Shown in pieces: positions 1 to 11,382 of a stretch of 64,000 nt of DNA. This DNA is from Batkoa obscura (taxonomy: Eukaryota; Entomophthoromycota; Entomophthoromycetes; Entomophthorales; Batkoaceae): positions 62,001 through 126,000 of the forward strand of contig JASVEC010000039.1 in assembly GCA_030770535.1 (NCBI GenBank), in the 5' to 3' direction. The notes below the pieces were generated by a model. It worked only from the letters and a program-made list of their open reading frames with translations, made no database searches and was not told where the DNA came from. The translations under genes were made by a program, and so were the position numbers. Position 1 is the stretch's first letter, and every line of letters begins with the position of its first letter.

Positions 1-73
1 TTCATTTTTTAAGCGCTATTTGAGTGGAAAAATTGTTAGTAAATTTTTTAAATAAAGAAATACATCCCCATAT
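1..73 (+). mobile_element. MITE copy A, cut by the window edge
   Basis: This is the right part of the ~105-bp repeat family found nine more times in the window. It holds the core AAGCGCTATTTGAGTGG and ends with the inverted-repeat end TACATCCCCATAT. The left end lies outside the window. The rest of 74-358 is A+T-rich spacer downstream of the Exo84 stop, with nothing else recognisable. Confidence 0.85.
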
Positions 74-358
74 TAAAACTTTATCAATTATCATAAAATA
101 AATTCGAAATTGAAATTATTTCATTATAATAATTTTACTAAATACTTTGCTCAATTACTTTACTATAAAAATTGGACATCCTATTTTTAAATTAATACTA
201 TATTAAATCTTTAAGTCTATACAAAATTAAAAAAACATATACCAAAATAAAATAATAATTTTTTATTAAATCCAGATTATAGATAATTACTTTAAAAATT
301 AGAATTATTTAAAATATTAAACTTAAAAAATAAACTAATTTCTCTTTCTCATCAACTA

Positions 359-2436
359 TTAAGCTACATCCATGACAGCTCCAAAATTATAATCCAAAGT
401 ATTCTCCTTACCATAATCTTCATTATCCCCAAATTGATCAGGGGCGAGTAATTGATTTAATTGAAAATTTAAATCTAATCCTACTGTATGTAAGATTTGA
501 GCATTACTTTCCGTTACTTGTTTACAAGTTTGAATTATACTTTCTGATGGTGGTGGTATTGAAAATACCTGACTTTTAAATAGTTTACCAAAATGAATGA
601 TTTCTTTTCTTACCCATGAAATTAATCTAGATGTAACAGACCTTTCTAAAAATAATTCACTATGCCAACGACATGTAGTACATATCATTGAAAATGTTAA
701 TTTAGATAACGAAGCTATATATTGATATGTAGAACCATCTAAAGGTAATTGTCGAGTTCTCAATTTTATATGATTATGACGAGCATCAAAGAATGATTGT
801 TGAGCTTCAGCTATTAAACCCAATTCAATCATGGGGGATATACTTTTTTTTAGACTTGATTTATCTTGTGCTACTCTTGCTCTTTTTTCTAAGATTATTG
901 TTAAAGATTGTATCCTTTGTTTTAAATCTTGAATATCATTACAATTTTTAGTAATTATTTTTGAAGCTGATTTTAAAGCTTGTTTAGCTTCTAAGATTAA
1001 ATCCACTGCTTCTTTATAACTATGTTGAGCAATAGCAATATCTAAAGAATCCCAAAAATCGGAAGTTAATACAGATTTATTATTAGAATTGCCCGTTTTA
1101 ATTAAGGAATTAATTGATTTTGTATCCGCTAATTCTAAACTTTCACCTACTTTTTTACTCGTTTCTAATAATGCTTTTTGATGCATTTGTCGAAAATAAT
1201 CTGCTGTAGCTCGAGCCACCCCTCTTAAAAATTTCTTTTTTTCTTCTTTATTACGTGCACAAAATACATAAATTTCATTTTTTTGTATAATTTTAAATGC
1301 ATCTTTAACCTCATTAGAATCTTTAATATCCCCTAAAGTCATATCCGAAAATTTAACACAACATCGTGCCATTAATCCCATTTTTGTACCACTACCTGCT
1401 TTGATATCAATAATTGTTTGTCTTTTAGCTCTTGTGGCTACTAATAAACTATCTGTTAATAAAAAAAAATGGGCATTTCTTTTAAATCGAAAATTGGAAT
1501 GATCTAATTCTTTCCATCCTGGACTTTCTAATAATGGTCGTCGATCTTCAATATAAGGTAAATAATCTTGGGCTCCTTGTACTGCTTTCCATAATTTAGC
1601 TAATTCTTTACGATTAGTTTCATCTAAACTTTCTTGTCCCCCATTAATATTATCTCCTTCTACTTGTCCATTATTACTTTTCTTTGAACCTAATTTATTG
1701 TTAATTTTATAAATTTATTATTAATAAATAAATAATTATTACCATCATTACAAGTTAAACCAATTGAATTATTAGATAAAGAATTACCAATAGATTGTAA
1801 TTCATTAATTAAATCTCTTAATTCAAACATACCCGTTTCTAATTGAGATATTTCTTTAGAAATGTTAACAAATTCTTTATAATTTCTATAAACATGGGAT
1901 TGTAAATTTAAACTACTTTTTTCAGATGTTTCTTGTAATAAAGTATAAAAACTTTTTAAGTTATTCCACTGTTCTCCTTCTAATAAAGTTTCTAAATCTA
2001 TTGAAAATAAAAAATAAATAAAAAATTTAAATTAATAAAATTTACATTCTTGTGGATTAAATTCCTCTTCAAAAAATGGTTCTGTATCAATTTGTAATTG
2101 ATTAATACGAATATTATTACTTTGAATCACTTGGCTACCAGCTCCTTGTTGAAATCTTAAATTGGAAGGTCTTTTAGCATTGGACGTTGACATTCTTGAT
2201 AATGAAGGATTGGAATTAGGAGAAGAAATTAAACTAGCACGAACAGCGTTATTAGCTCTTAATTTACTAACACCAACAGGTGAAGCTACTTCATTATTAC
2301 TTGAGAGATCTAATTTATTATACCCTTTTTTTATTAACTTTTTAGTGATCTTGACAGGTGCTTTTAAATTGCTTAAGACTCCTTTATCATCTTTTTTGCC
2401 CTTTTTATTTTTTTTATAATTATTGAAACTACTCAT
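359..2436 (-). CDS. EXO84: Exocyst complex component Exo84 (EXOC8 family)
   Basis: Exo84 is an exocyst subunit that tethers secretory vesicles to the plasma membrane. Three exons joined by two short introns (1998-2045 and 1690-1742) give an uninterrupted frame of 658 residues, within the family's usual size. Residues 1-130 are basic and Ser/Asn-rich, as at the N-terminus of the family, and end in the FNPQEY start of the helical region. A PH domain lies at roughly 255-380 (from LLESPGW to KEEKKKFLRG). The C-terminal helical domain carries the family signature around FFDARHNHIKLRTRQLPLDG (about 511-530) and continues to the stop. The ATG at 2436 is the first in frame. Both splice junctions keep frame and restore conserved sequence, so the model is firm. 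The gene reads toward the window edge and has no sign of damage. Confidence 0.88.
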
Positions 2437-2715
2437 TTTATTAATTATTGGAACTTATAATAAAAAAAGAAATTAAACTTAGAAGGTTTTATTGTTTATG
2501 ATAAGACATTTTAAATATTTAACCAATTAAAATGAACATTTAAAATAGAATAGCCAATTAGATAAGAATGAAATGTGGCTAAAAAAGAATAATAAAATAA
2601 AAAATAAAATTTAATATATCAACTATTTTATTTATTAATTTAATATAACAAGAAATAAAAGTTTATCTTTTTTTTAAAAAAAACATTAACATTGTATTAT
2701 AATATTAGAGAAGAT

Positions 2716-2775
2716 AGAGATAAAACTAGAGATAAAACTAAAAATAGAACTAAAAATAGAACTATAAATAGTAAT
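2716..2775. repeat. Short A-rich tandem repeat
   Basis: About five imperfect copies of a ~12-bp unit (AGAGATAAAACT drifting to AAAAATAGAACT) lie just downstream of the hydrolase stop at 2794. The 2437-2793 interval holds no other recognisable feature. Confidence 0.6.
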
Positions 2776-2793
2776 AATAGAATTTTAAGATAA

Positions 2794-4323
2794 TTAAATA
2801 TCTTTTAATATAGCATCAGAATGAGTACGGGACATAAGATAAGCACCATGAGTTAATTCATCAATCATAGCTACTTTAAAATTTTGATTTTGATGTAGTT
2901 TAAGATAATTAAAGATATCAGGAGCATGAATAATAAAATCATATTTTGATAAATAAACAGTAGTTGGCTTATTAATATCTTTAGGTAATAATAAATTTTT
3001 ATGCCAAAAAAAGTTTCTACCAATAGTATTACCAATAAATAAATCTCTTGATACAAAAAACTGACACATTTGATGAATAAATGAATTACTTGTACTATAC
3101 ATGAAATTACGAGTTAAATCAGAATTCCATACAGCAAAACATACTGGATCAATTAAAGTTAATTTCTTAACATATTTACTACGATATTTTAAAAACCAAC
3201 CACATACAATAGTACCATAAGAATGACCAATAAAAGAACAAGGAGATAAATTATGTAACTTAATAATATCATCTAAAGCATTAATTGTATCTTCAATAGA
3301 ATTAACTTGTGTTATTGGAGTCATACTAATATAAGATAATTCTAATAATATAATTTTTCTATTAGGATAACATTGTTGTAAATCATATATTTTTTTAATA
3401 TACATAGCTAATCCGATTCCAATTCCATGAACAAAAAATATTGGACTTGAATTTATATCTTGATTTATAGGTTCATAAATCCAGTATGTATATTTACTAT
3501 TAGGTAAATGATTAGGTTGAAACCCTAATAACATTAAAAAACTAGCTGCAATGGCTTGAATTAATGCAATTGCCTAATATAAAATATATTAATATAAAAT
3601 ATATTATTATTAAATTATTATTATTAAATTACTATCATATATTAATAAAAATAAATAAAAACTTACAGCATAAAAAATTAAAGGTTTATGTTGAACAATA
3701 ACAGGATCTAAAGTTAATAACATTGGTTTTCTTAATTTATTATAATTGAGTTTTGGAAATAAAATATTAGAACTTAATTCAATCTTCTTAATTAAATTAT
3801 TAATTTGTTGATTTTCATTTGATTTTAAGTTATTAATAAATTTATCATAGATTAACCAAGATAACCATTCTTTAGCTTGTTTATATCCTACTAAATCTTC
3901 AGTTATTGGGTTAAACCATTTCGATATAACTTCTGGATTAAAATGACCTTGTTCTATAATTTCATTTGCTAATTCTATCTTTTCTTGAATTTCTATTTCT
4001 TTCTTATTGTTATTATTATTATTTATATTATTATTATTATTATTTGATAATTTACTATATAACATCCAACAATAAAAATAAAAATAAATTTCTAATATAC
4101 ACCAAATACCAATAAACAATGTACTATTATTTTTTAAACCTCCACTAAATATTAAATAAATACCTACAGTAAAAGCAGCTGGTGTTATTAATTTAATAAA
4201 TTGAGTTGATAATATAACTATTAATTTTAATACTCGTTCATTCATCCATTTTGTTTGTATTTCTCTTTTTCCAGTTAAATCTACAAATATTGATTTTAAA
4301 TTGATTTTATAAGATGATAACAT
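2794..4323 (-). CDS. Membrane-anchored alpha/beta-hydrolase, paralog 1
   Basis: Two exons (4323-3667 and 3573-2794) separated by one phase-0 intron give 478 residues. The N-terminal third has two hydrophobic segments (about residues 35-60 and 70-90), a poly-Asn stretch, and a conserved block around SKWFNPITEDL. Another hydrophobic stretch spans the splice junction. The C-terminal part is an alpha/beta-hydrolase domain: an HGIGIG oxyanion motif near residue 268, nucleophile elbow GHSYGT (Ser about 337), a late Asp in SKYDF and the catalytic His in LTHGAY near 461. The likely role is a membrane-bound lipase or esterase; the substrate is unknown. Three paralogs in the window share the intron position exactly. 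It is the most complete member with paralog 4, which has the same length. It could equally be an acyltransferase-like member of the fold. Confidence 0.8.
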
Positions 4324-6236
4324 ATTGATTTTGATTTAATACTTATATTTTAATTAATAACTATAATACTAAAGAATAGAAAAAAATTATTGAAAATTAA
4401 ATATATAAAAAATATTAAAAGATAAAGAAAGTTGAATTAAACATTTTACAATAATAATAATAAATTAAAGTTGAATCTTATTTATTCTTACTTTTCAAAG
4501 TTGATCATTTTAAATTTTGAATTTTTTTATTACTAAAATTAAATTGGGTTCAACTTTATCCGACCAATCATCGACAACAAATAAATTTCAAACTTTACCT
4601 CTTAATTCATATTTACATTTCAAACTTAAAGTTTTTCCGAAGTCTTTCTAACAACACTTAATTTTTTTATCAAAAATAATACTCCTCTTAATAATCAATC
4701 TGAGTTTGAAAATTGATTTATAAAATAATAATAATACCGTTAATATTATCTATAACTGTATTATTAATTAATTTTTTATTTCAACTTTTCTTTCAATTTG
4801 GATTTCAATTAAAAATATGAAATTTCTCACTCGTTGGAAACTGAAAGATCAACTTGAAGTTCTAGAAACAAGTTTTAATTATCAAATGTTAATATTTTAA
4901 TTGAAATTTTATCCGTTAACTTTAAAAAAATTTCAATTTCTTTAACTTAATTAAATTCTTATTTTAAATTTAATGAGTTGGAAATAGATTATTGGAAGTT
5001 CAATTATATGTTATACTATTATTATAACTATTATTTTAATCTCTATTTGATATTACATTTATATCATTTTTTCATGGTAAAAAATTTGTTTGAATAAACT
5101 TAATAATGTTATCTTTCTCAAGCTTAAAAATATTCAAACAATGTTTGATTGTTGATGAATAAGATTATTAATTTGAAAATTTCAATTAAACTTACTATTT
5201 TTAGCAATTTAATTTAACTTCCTTTTATTTTGTATATTGTATTATTATTTTAATATTTAATATTTAGTTTAATTTTATTTTAATATTTAATTTAAAAAGT
5301 ATTTCATATTAAATTACATTATTATTAATATTATATAATTTAATAAAGACTTGGTCAAATAAATTTTTTTGAAAAAAACTCACAAATATTTTCAAATGTA
5401 ATATTGAAATAAGTTATAAAGTTATTTGATCATTAGCTTAAAACTGAATTAATATTGGTTCAGTTGAGCTTCAATAGAACATTCAACTTACTCTTTATAG
5501 CAACCGGATAAAGGTAAGGGGAGATATCGAAAGAAGGTAGATATTAAGTAGATTGTAAATTACAGTATAACTGAAATAGATATCTCGTTTTTAAGCTGAC
5601 TTTTATTTGAATTCAATATGCTTTAATACAATGATCGATTTTATTACATAGAGCAATTGAATGAATGTATGAAAGGATATTAAAACAAAGTAATAGAAAT
5701 TAAGTATATTGCAGGTGACAGTATACCTAAATGTAAAATTATACTTATTAACAAATTCATTGGTTTTAATTAATAAAAGTTAAGGTCAATAGCTATAAAA
5801 TAAGATAAGATAAAATAAAATAAAGTAAAATAAAATAAAATAAAATAATTTACAATTATTTAATTGAATATTCAACTATTGATTTTATATAATAGTAAAA
5901 TTTATTGTAAATTCAATTGTGAAAATTAATAAGTATTATAATAAATAATAGTATATTTATTGCTTTTAAATAAAGTTAATAATTCTTTTATTTTGAAAAA
6001 ATTGAAAAATTTTATCATCATCCTATTGGCTTTTATTCTTTTATATAATATATAAAAATACTACTTATAATAGTTTAAAATATATTCACAATTATAAATC
6101 ATTAATAGTAATTTTATTATAATATATATATTTACAGTAATATTTATTATATCAAATTAATAACTATAAAAATTAATTTAATAAAAGATGTAAAATAGGA
6201 AATTAAAAAAAGAATAGATTGCCAACAGCAATTAAC
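4324..6236. other. Intergenic A+T-rich spacer
   Basis: I see no gene here. A pentanucleotide A/T microsatellite built on AAAAT sits at about 5806-5850. The rest is low-complexity A+T-rich DNA lying upstream of hydrolase 1. Confidence 0.5.
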
Positions 6237-6344
6237 ATATGGGGGTGTTTTTTTTTGGTTTCATCACTTTTTCCATTTTTTAAGCGCTATTTGAGTGGAA
6301 AGACTATTAGTAAAATTCTTAAACATAAAAATACATCCCCATAT
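6237..6344 (+). mobile_element. MITE copy B1
   Basis: A full-length copy that starts ATATGGGGGTGTTTTTTT and ends ATACATCCCCATAT, so the two ends are inverted repeats of each other. It contains the family core AAGCGCTATTTGAGTGG. It abuts copy B2 and shares its terminal ATAT with it. Confidence 0.9.
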
Positions 6345-6445
6345 GAGGGTTTTTTTTTGGCTTCACCACTTTTTCCACCTTTTAAGCACTATTTGAGCGG
6401 AAAAATTGTTAGTAAAATTCTTAAACACAAAAATATACCCCATAT
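6341..6445 (+). mobile_element. MITE copy B2, head-to-tail with B1
   Basis: A second full-length copy in the same orientation, starting ATATGAGGGTTTTTTT and ending ATACCCCATAT. It overlaps B1 by four bases (ATAT). Frames running through these copies are by-products of the repeat and not genes. Confidence 0.88.
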
Positions 6446-6937
6446 ATAAACCAAAAGACCCTTAGTATAGATTATTTGCTTAACATAAGACAATTAAGCT
6501 TAAAGTTATCATAAGGAATTCATTTGATCAAGTAAGTTTTTGATTTATAAAGACATTGATTATAGAAAAGAAGAAAATACAAGATATAGATCAGGTTACA
6601 ATTTATCTTTTATTATAGTATATTTTTTAAAGATATTTATTACAATGATTTCGATCAAAATTTTAAACCCAATTTAAGGCTAGAAACTACCCCTACCACT
6701 AATATAAATATCTAAAATTGAGCTTTATACTCTTAATATATCATATAAAACTAACTTTCAATGTTAAGAATTTGAAATTATTTTTAGCTATAAAATCATT
6801 ATTAAATAATATAATAAATATAAAATGGTGAGGAATAAAGTGACGATATAAACATAAAAAGTCAAATTCCAATAATTTTTCAACAATTACGTAAAACTTT
6901 TGCTAACATCTTGTACTTGTAAACTAAATGGTAAAAA

Positions 6938-6979
6938 TGAGATCATTTTCATTTAAAAATAAAGAAAAATACTATAAAA
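6938..6979 (+). promoter_or_regulatory. Core promoter of CsbD-like gene 1 (TATA box and TGAGATCA box)
   Basis: TATAAAA at 6973-6979 lies about 85 bases upstream of the ATG, and TGAGATCA at 6938-6945 lies upstream of it. The whole block from about 6935 to the ATG is nearly identical in front of all three CsbD-like genes while the DNA further upstream has drifted, which supports function. Transcription factor identity is unknown. Confidence 0.55.
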
Positions 6980-7061
6980 GCCAGTAATATTATATCAAAT
7001 AAATTATAAAACAAAAACAAAACAAATTATTAAATATCAAATTAAATATTAAATATTAAAA

Positions 7062-7361
7062 ATGACTGGAGGCCCATCAAAAATGTCTGGTAATGCTAAC
7101 TCTACCATTGGATCCATTAAAGAAAACGTAGGTTCTGCTCTTGGTAATCATTCTCTTGAATCTAAAGGTGCTGCTCAAAGAGCTGAAGGTGATGCTGAAT
7201 ATAAAGCTGCTCAAGCTAAAGGTTATGCTGAAGGTTCTAAAGATAGTGTTAAAGGAAGTGTAAAAGACACCGTTGGATCAGCTATTGGTAATCAACAAAT
7301 GCAAGCTGAAGGTAAAGCTTCTAAATTACAAGGTGATGCTAAAAAGGAAATGAACTCTTAA
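7062..7361 (+). CDS. CsbD-like / Hmp1-like small stress protein, copy 1
   Basis: A 99-residue intronless protein made of two CsbD-type repeats, with IGSIKENVGSALGN near residues 16-29 and VKDTVGSAIGN near 67-77, joined by an Ala/Gly/Lys-rich hydrophilic linker. Bacterial CsbD proteins are general-stress proteins. Fungal relatives of this form are annotated as mismatch- and cruciform-DNA-recognition proteins (Ustilago Hmp1). No signal peptide or membrane segment is visible, so it should be cytoplasmic or nuclear. It is followed by module spacer and the convergent hydrolase 2 gene. Codon use is richer in G+C than the surroundings, suggesting high expression. Copies 2 and 3 differ from it at only a few residues (Ala41, Ser62, Ala93 here). 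Confidence 0.85.
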   Translation: MTGGPSKMSGNANSTIGSIKENVGSALGNHSLESKGAAQRAEGDAEYKAAQAKGYAEGSKDSVKGSVKDTVGSAIGNQQMQAEGKASKLQGDAKKEMNS

Positions 7362-7559
7362 TTGTTTAATATATTGTAAATAAAATATTTCTATAATTAT
7401 AATTATAATTTTATTTCTTACATGTTTTAATAAGTAAAGGTTTTTATGTTATTGAAATTTATTTATTGTTGAGCTTTCAATGTATTTACATACATAATCT
7501 TTAAAAGAAATAAGTGCTTAAGTTTTAAATATTAATAATTATATAATAAATTTACTATT

Positions 7560-8210
7560 TTTTAACTATTTATTGTGGATCACTATAAAAGATATGTATT
7601 AATACTAAATACTTGATTTGATATATTTCCAATGAAATAAAAATTTACTTTATTAACTAACCAACTGAAAGGTTTCAAATTCGAAATGAGTAATTTTATA
7701 ATATAATCTTTGGTATTGCTTCTATGAAATGTCAGTAGTATATTATAATTATAGAAATAAAAAATAACTTATTTATAATTAGATTGAATGAACCGTTTGG
7801 CTATTATTTCAAACTCGGATTTTAATTTCAAAAATATTTACTTAATTTACTTTATCTAAAGTATGTCATAGACTTTACAGTACTTAAATTGACCAGTATT
7901 ATGAATATATGATTTACTTACATGACCGAATCAACCTTTAAAGTTGCACTTCCAAAAATGATAGAGTATGATTTTAATCAAATTGGTTTACTTAATAAAT
8001 TGAGATATATCCATACGCAATCATTTTCTTCCATAACGTTTAGATTGCCATATGGATCTGTCCACTCGCTTTTGACATTTCCGCCAAAATTCTTTATAAT
8101 TAACCTAAAGATGGTGATTAAGGTAAACAAATCAAACTGTTACAAGATTATTTATGGTGAAAATAAACACTTTTTAAAAATGAATTATTATATTAATATT
8201 TATTAAATTT
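7560..8210. repeat. Conserved module spacer, copy 1
   Basis: Blocks here recur downstream of CsbD copies 2 (about 13310-13740) and 3 (about 19566-20130), for example TGGATCACTATAAAA and GCACTTCCAAAAATG. The open frame at 7922-8206 is not kept in the other two copies, so I treat this as duplicated non-coding DNA rather than a gene. Confidence 0.6.
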
Positions 8211-8343
8211 ATTAGTTATATATTATTATTTAAGAAAAAAATAAACCACCAACCCATCAACCAATATTCTAATACGTAATTTTATGGCGAATGCATCAAC
8301 TATTTATATATTAACAGATTATTACTGTATAATAATATACTGT

Positions 8344-9811
8344 TTAAATGCCTGCCATAACAGCATTAAAAAACTTTTGATTTCTAAGATAAATACCATG
8401 ATTCCCATCTAGTATTGAAACTTTCAATTTCTTACCAAAATGAGGACTCTTTTTAAGATAACTTTCCACATTTTTACTATGAATAAGAAAATCGAACTCT
8501 GATAAAAAAACATTAACTTGTGAATCCTCTAAGTCCTCAATTAATAATAAATTTTCTACCCATAGAAAATTTCTAGCAATAGTATTAGCAATGAATAAAT
8601 CCTTAGAAACAATTAAATCACATAAAATGGATTTTAAATTGAACTGATTATTATAAATAAAATTTCTGGTTAAATTAGAATCCCAAGTAGAAAAACATAC
8701 TGGATCAATTAATGTTAATTTACTTATTCTTTGTTTACAATATTTCATTAACCAAGAACATACAAAAGTACCATAAGAATGACCTATTAATGATATCTTT
8801 CTTATATTATGTCTTTCACAGATAGCATCCATAAAGTTTAATGTATCTTCAATTGTATTGATATAAGTCGTTGGTGTGATTGTGATATATTTTAATTCTA
8901 ATATTACAATCTTTCGATTAGGATATAATTGTTTTAATTCACAGATTTTCTTAAGATAAGAAAGCCCTGGTCCTATTCCATTGATGAAAAATAAAGTGTC
9001 TTTGGTATTATCTGGATTGACAGGCTCATAAACATAATAAGAATACTTGCTTTCATTGTGGTGATTGTATTGAAAACCATTTAATAATATAAAGATGCTC
9101 ATTCTTGATTGTAATAGGAATATAATCTAAATGAATATTAATATATCATTAATAGAATTAAATATTATAGTATTAAATTACCAAATAAACTAATAAAGGT
9201 TTAAATAAAACATTTAATTTATCTAAAGTTAGCCTCATAGCTTGGCGTTCCTCTTTCTCACTATTCACTCTCTTTAATAAAGAAACACCAGACAATGATT
9301 GAATTTTTTCTGTTAATTGTTGGATATGCTGACCTTGTTTTTTAGATAGTTTTTCTAAATAATTATTATAAAATAACCAAGCGAAGAACTCTTGACATTG
9401 TTGAACAGAGATCAAGTCTTTATTTATTGGGTTAAACCAACATAATAAATTTTTTATATCTAAATTTTTTTCCTCAATCCATACTCGTATTAATTTATTC
9501 CTATCTTTTTCACTGATGTTATAGCTATGTTTGTTATTGTCTAACTGACGGTATAGTATGGAGCAGTAAATGTAAAATAAGATTTCTATTATATTGCAGA
9601 TACTTAGGACTAATTTTATGTTATTCGTTATACCACCGGTTAATAAGATATAAATTAAACTTAATACACAGAGTGGTACATAAAGGTTTAATAAAAGGGT
9701 TATGCTTAGTTTGATAGTGTGTAAGATTAAATCATTAGAAGAGAAGGCTTTGATGGAAGGTTTGGAGGAAAAGAACAAACTATTATCCACCTTTTGAAAT
9801 AAACGAAACAT
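8344..9811 (-). CDS. Membrane-anchored alpha/beta-hydrolase, paralog 2
   Basis: Exons 9811-9182 and 9126-8344, joined across one phase-0 intron at the same place as in paralog 1, give 470 residues. The N-terminal part has the same hydrophobic segments and a CWFNPINKDLI block. The hydrolase domain has nucleophile elbow GHSYGT, a late Asp (SEFDFLI) and a His in GNHGIYL. The oxyanion motif reads NGIGPG, with Asn where paralogs 1 and 4 have His. It is closest to paralog 3: long stretches of exon 2 and the 3' flank are almost identical in DNA, while exon 1 is more diverged. It lies tail-to-tail with CsbD-like gene 1. It is probably active as a membrane hydrolase, but the His change leaves that open. 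Confidence 0.8.
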
Positions 9812-10244
9812 TTTAAAATTAAAGAAATATTGAATAATTTTAATTATTTATATTAATTGTTGAATTTGTTTATTTAATTTTGAAACTTAATTTAAATTTT
9901 AAAATGGGTTATCTCTGTTTTGTATATCTTATGTAAGCAAATAAAAATTAAACTGATTTTAAGTTTCTTTTCGATTAATTTCGATTTTATTTTTTAAAAC
10001 ATTACTCTCTTACTACTATAAAAATAAACTTATATAATTTATATTTCAAATTAATTATTTTTATAAAAGATAATATTTTGAAACTTAAATTTAGTTAAAT
10101 AAAATAGTCTAGTCTGGTCATTTTACTCTTAAATATAAAATGTTTTCTTTGGTTTGGGATTTAGTTATGATTTTTATTAATTTTATACATAAAAAATAGT
10201 CAAAAATAATGAATCAAAAGCATTCCTAAATTGATATTAAAAGC

Positions 10245-10347
10245 ATGAGGGTGTTTTTTTAGTTTCATCACTTTTTCCATTTTTTAAGCACTATTTGAGT
10301 AGAATAAGCGTTAGTAAAATTCTTAAATAAAAAATACATCCCCATAT
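10245..10347 (+). mobile_element. MITE copy C
   Basis: A full copy with somewhat worn ends (ATGAGGGTGTTTTTTT at the left, ATACATCCCCATAT at the right). It sits about 430 bases upstream of hydrolase 2. No copy sits at the matching place upstream of hydrolase 3. Confidence 0.85.
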
Positions 10348-11124
10348 ATATATATAAATTTAAAATCAATTAAACAATGGAAGTCACTATTTGATGATGA
10401 GTTTAATCATTATTAAGCTAAAAGGCTTTATTTAAATAAATTAATAAAAATATAAGTTGGCTGTGTATTTTACTTAATATAAATCTCTTAGACTCAAAAT
10501 GACTTATAAGCAGAAAAATTAACAAAGGTCTATTTATTATAACAAGCAAACAATCTTAATACTCTTAAATCTAAATGTTATATATATGGGTTAATTTAAA
10601 AGTTCAGTTCAATTTTTGTCTAATTTAGATATTTAGCAAATATTGGAAATTAAGTACTAAGTGCTATAAATTTTGCTTTTTTGCTTAATTTTAAAATAAC
10701 TCATGTTGGAACGTTTTTTTATCCAGTCTTTTATCTATAACCCTTTTCAAAAAATTTACACTAGATAGTAAATGAGCTTTTAAACTTACCCATGCTCTTA
10801 TACTATACTTTCAACCTAAGGGTTCCAGTTTTTTATTACTATTTGCTAGATTTTGCAAAAATTACTAACAGACTTTCCATTTTATATCATAGAGTTCCCA
10901 AAAAGCAGCTAATAATTTTTAAAAAACTGGAAGACAATAAAAAAACTTAAGGCTTTTGGGTAAAAAATGCCATATCTGATAACCAATATAATTTCATATT
11001 TTATTGATAAAATGTTAATTGCGTAGTTTTATTTACGTATTATGAATAATTTTTATTTTGATTAATTAGTAAACAATGCCTTTAGTCTTATATTTTAGTA
11101 GTAGAATAATAATGACATAGTTTT

Positions 11125-11382
11125 TTGCCTACAATAAATTTTTATTTATTTAATACTATCTCTTTATTGTTTATTGATACTGTCAATTCATTACTAATTG
11201 ATAAATCTGCTACTAGCGGTAAACAAATAGACTCCATTGCCAAAAGCGAATCAAATTCTACAGAAAATAAATGGTACAATTCTTATATTGATCATTGTGG
11301 TTACCTTTATGATAGATGCTGCCATAGCTACCCACTTTATAACTATAATTTCTCGCAGCTGCACTATCTATACCCATATTGA
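11125..11382 (+). other. Conserved reading frame without ATG, copy A
   Basis: An open frame of about 85 codons aligns with the frame at 16863-17132 in the next module. Shared residues run LFN, then VNSLL, KQ, S, E-x-KWYN, I-x-H and Y-x-Y. Neither copy has an in-frame ATG at its head, so this may be the last exon of an unrecognised gene or a decayed gene. A KWYN plus Tyr-rich tail is its only visible character. No function can be given. Confidence 0.35.

Noticed and set aside
6219-6449. Open frame of 76 codons across MITE copies B1 and B2
   Set aside because: It is simply the repeat read in one frame; the same peptide fragments appear at every MITE copy, including frames near 50068, 50480 and 62454.
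7922-8206. Open frame of 94 codons after CsbD copy 1
   Set aside because: The homologous spacers after copies 2 and 3 do not keep the frame, and there is no promoter-like or family signal.
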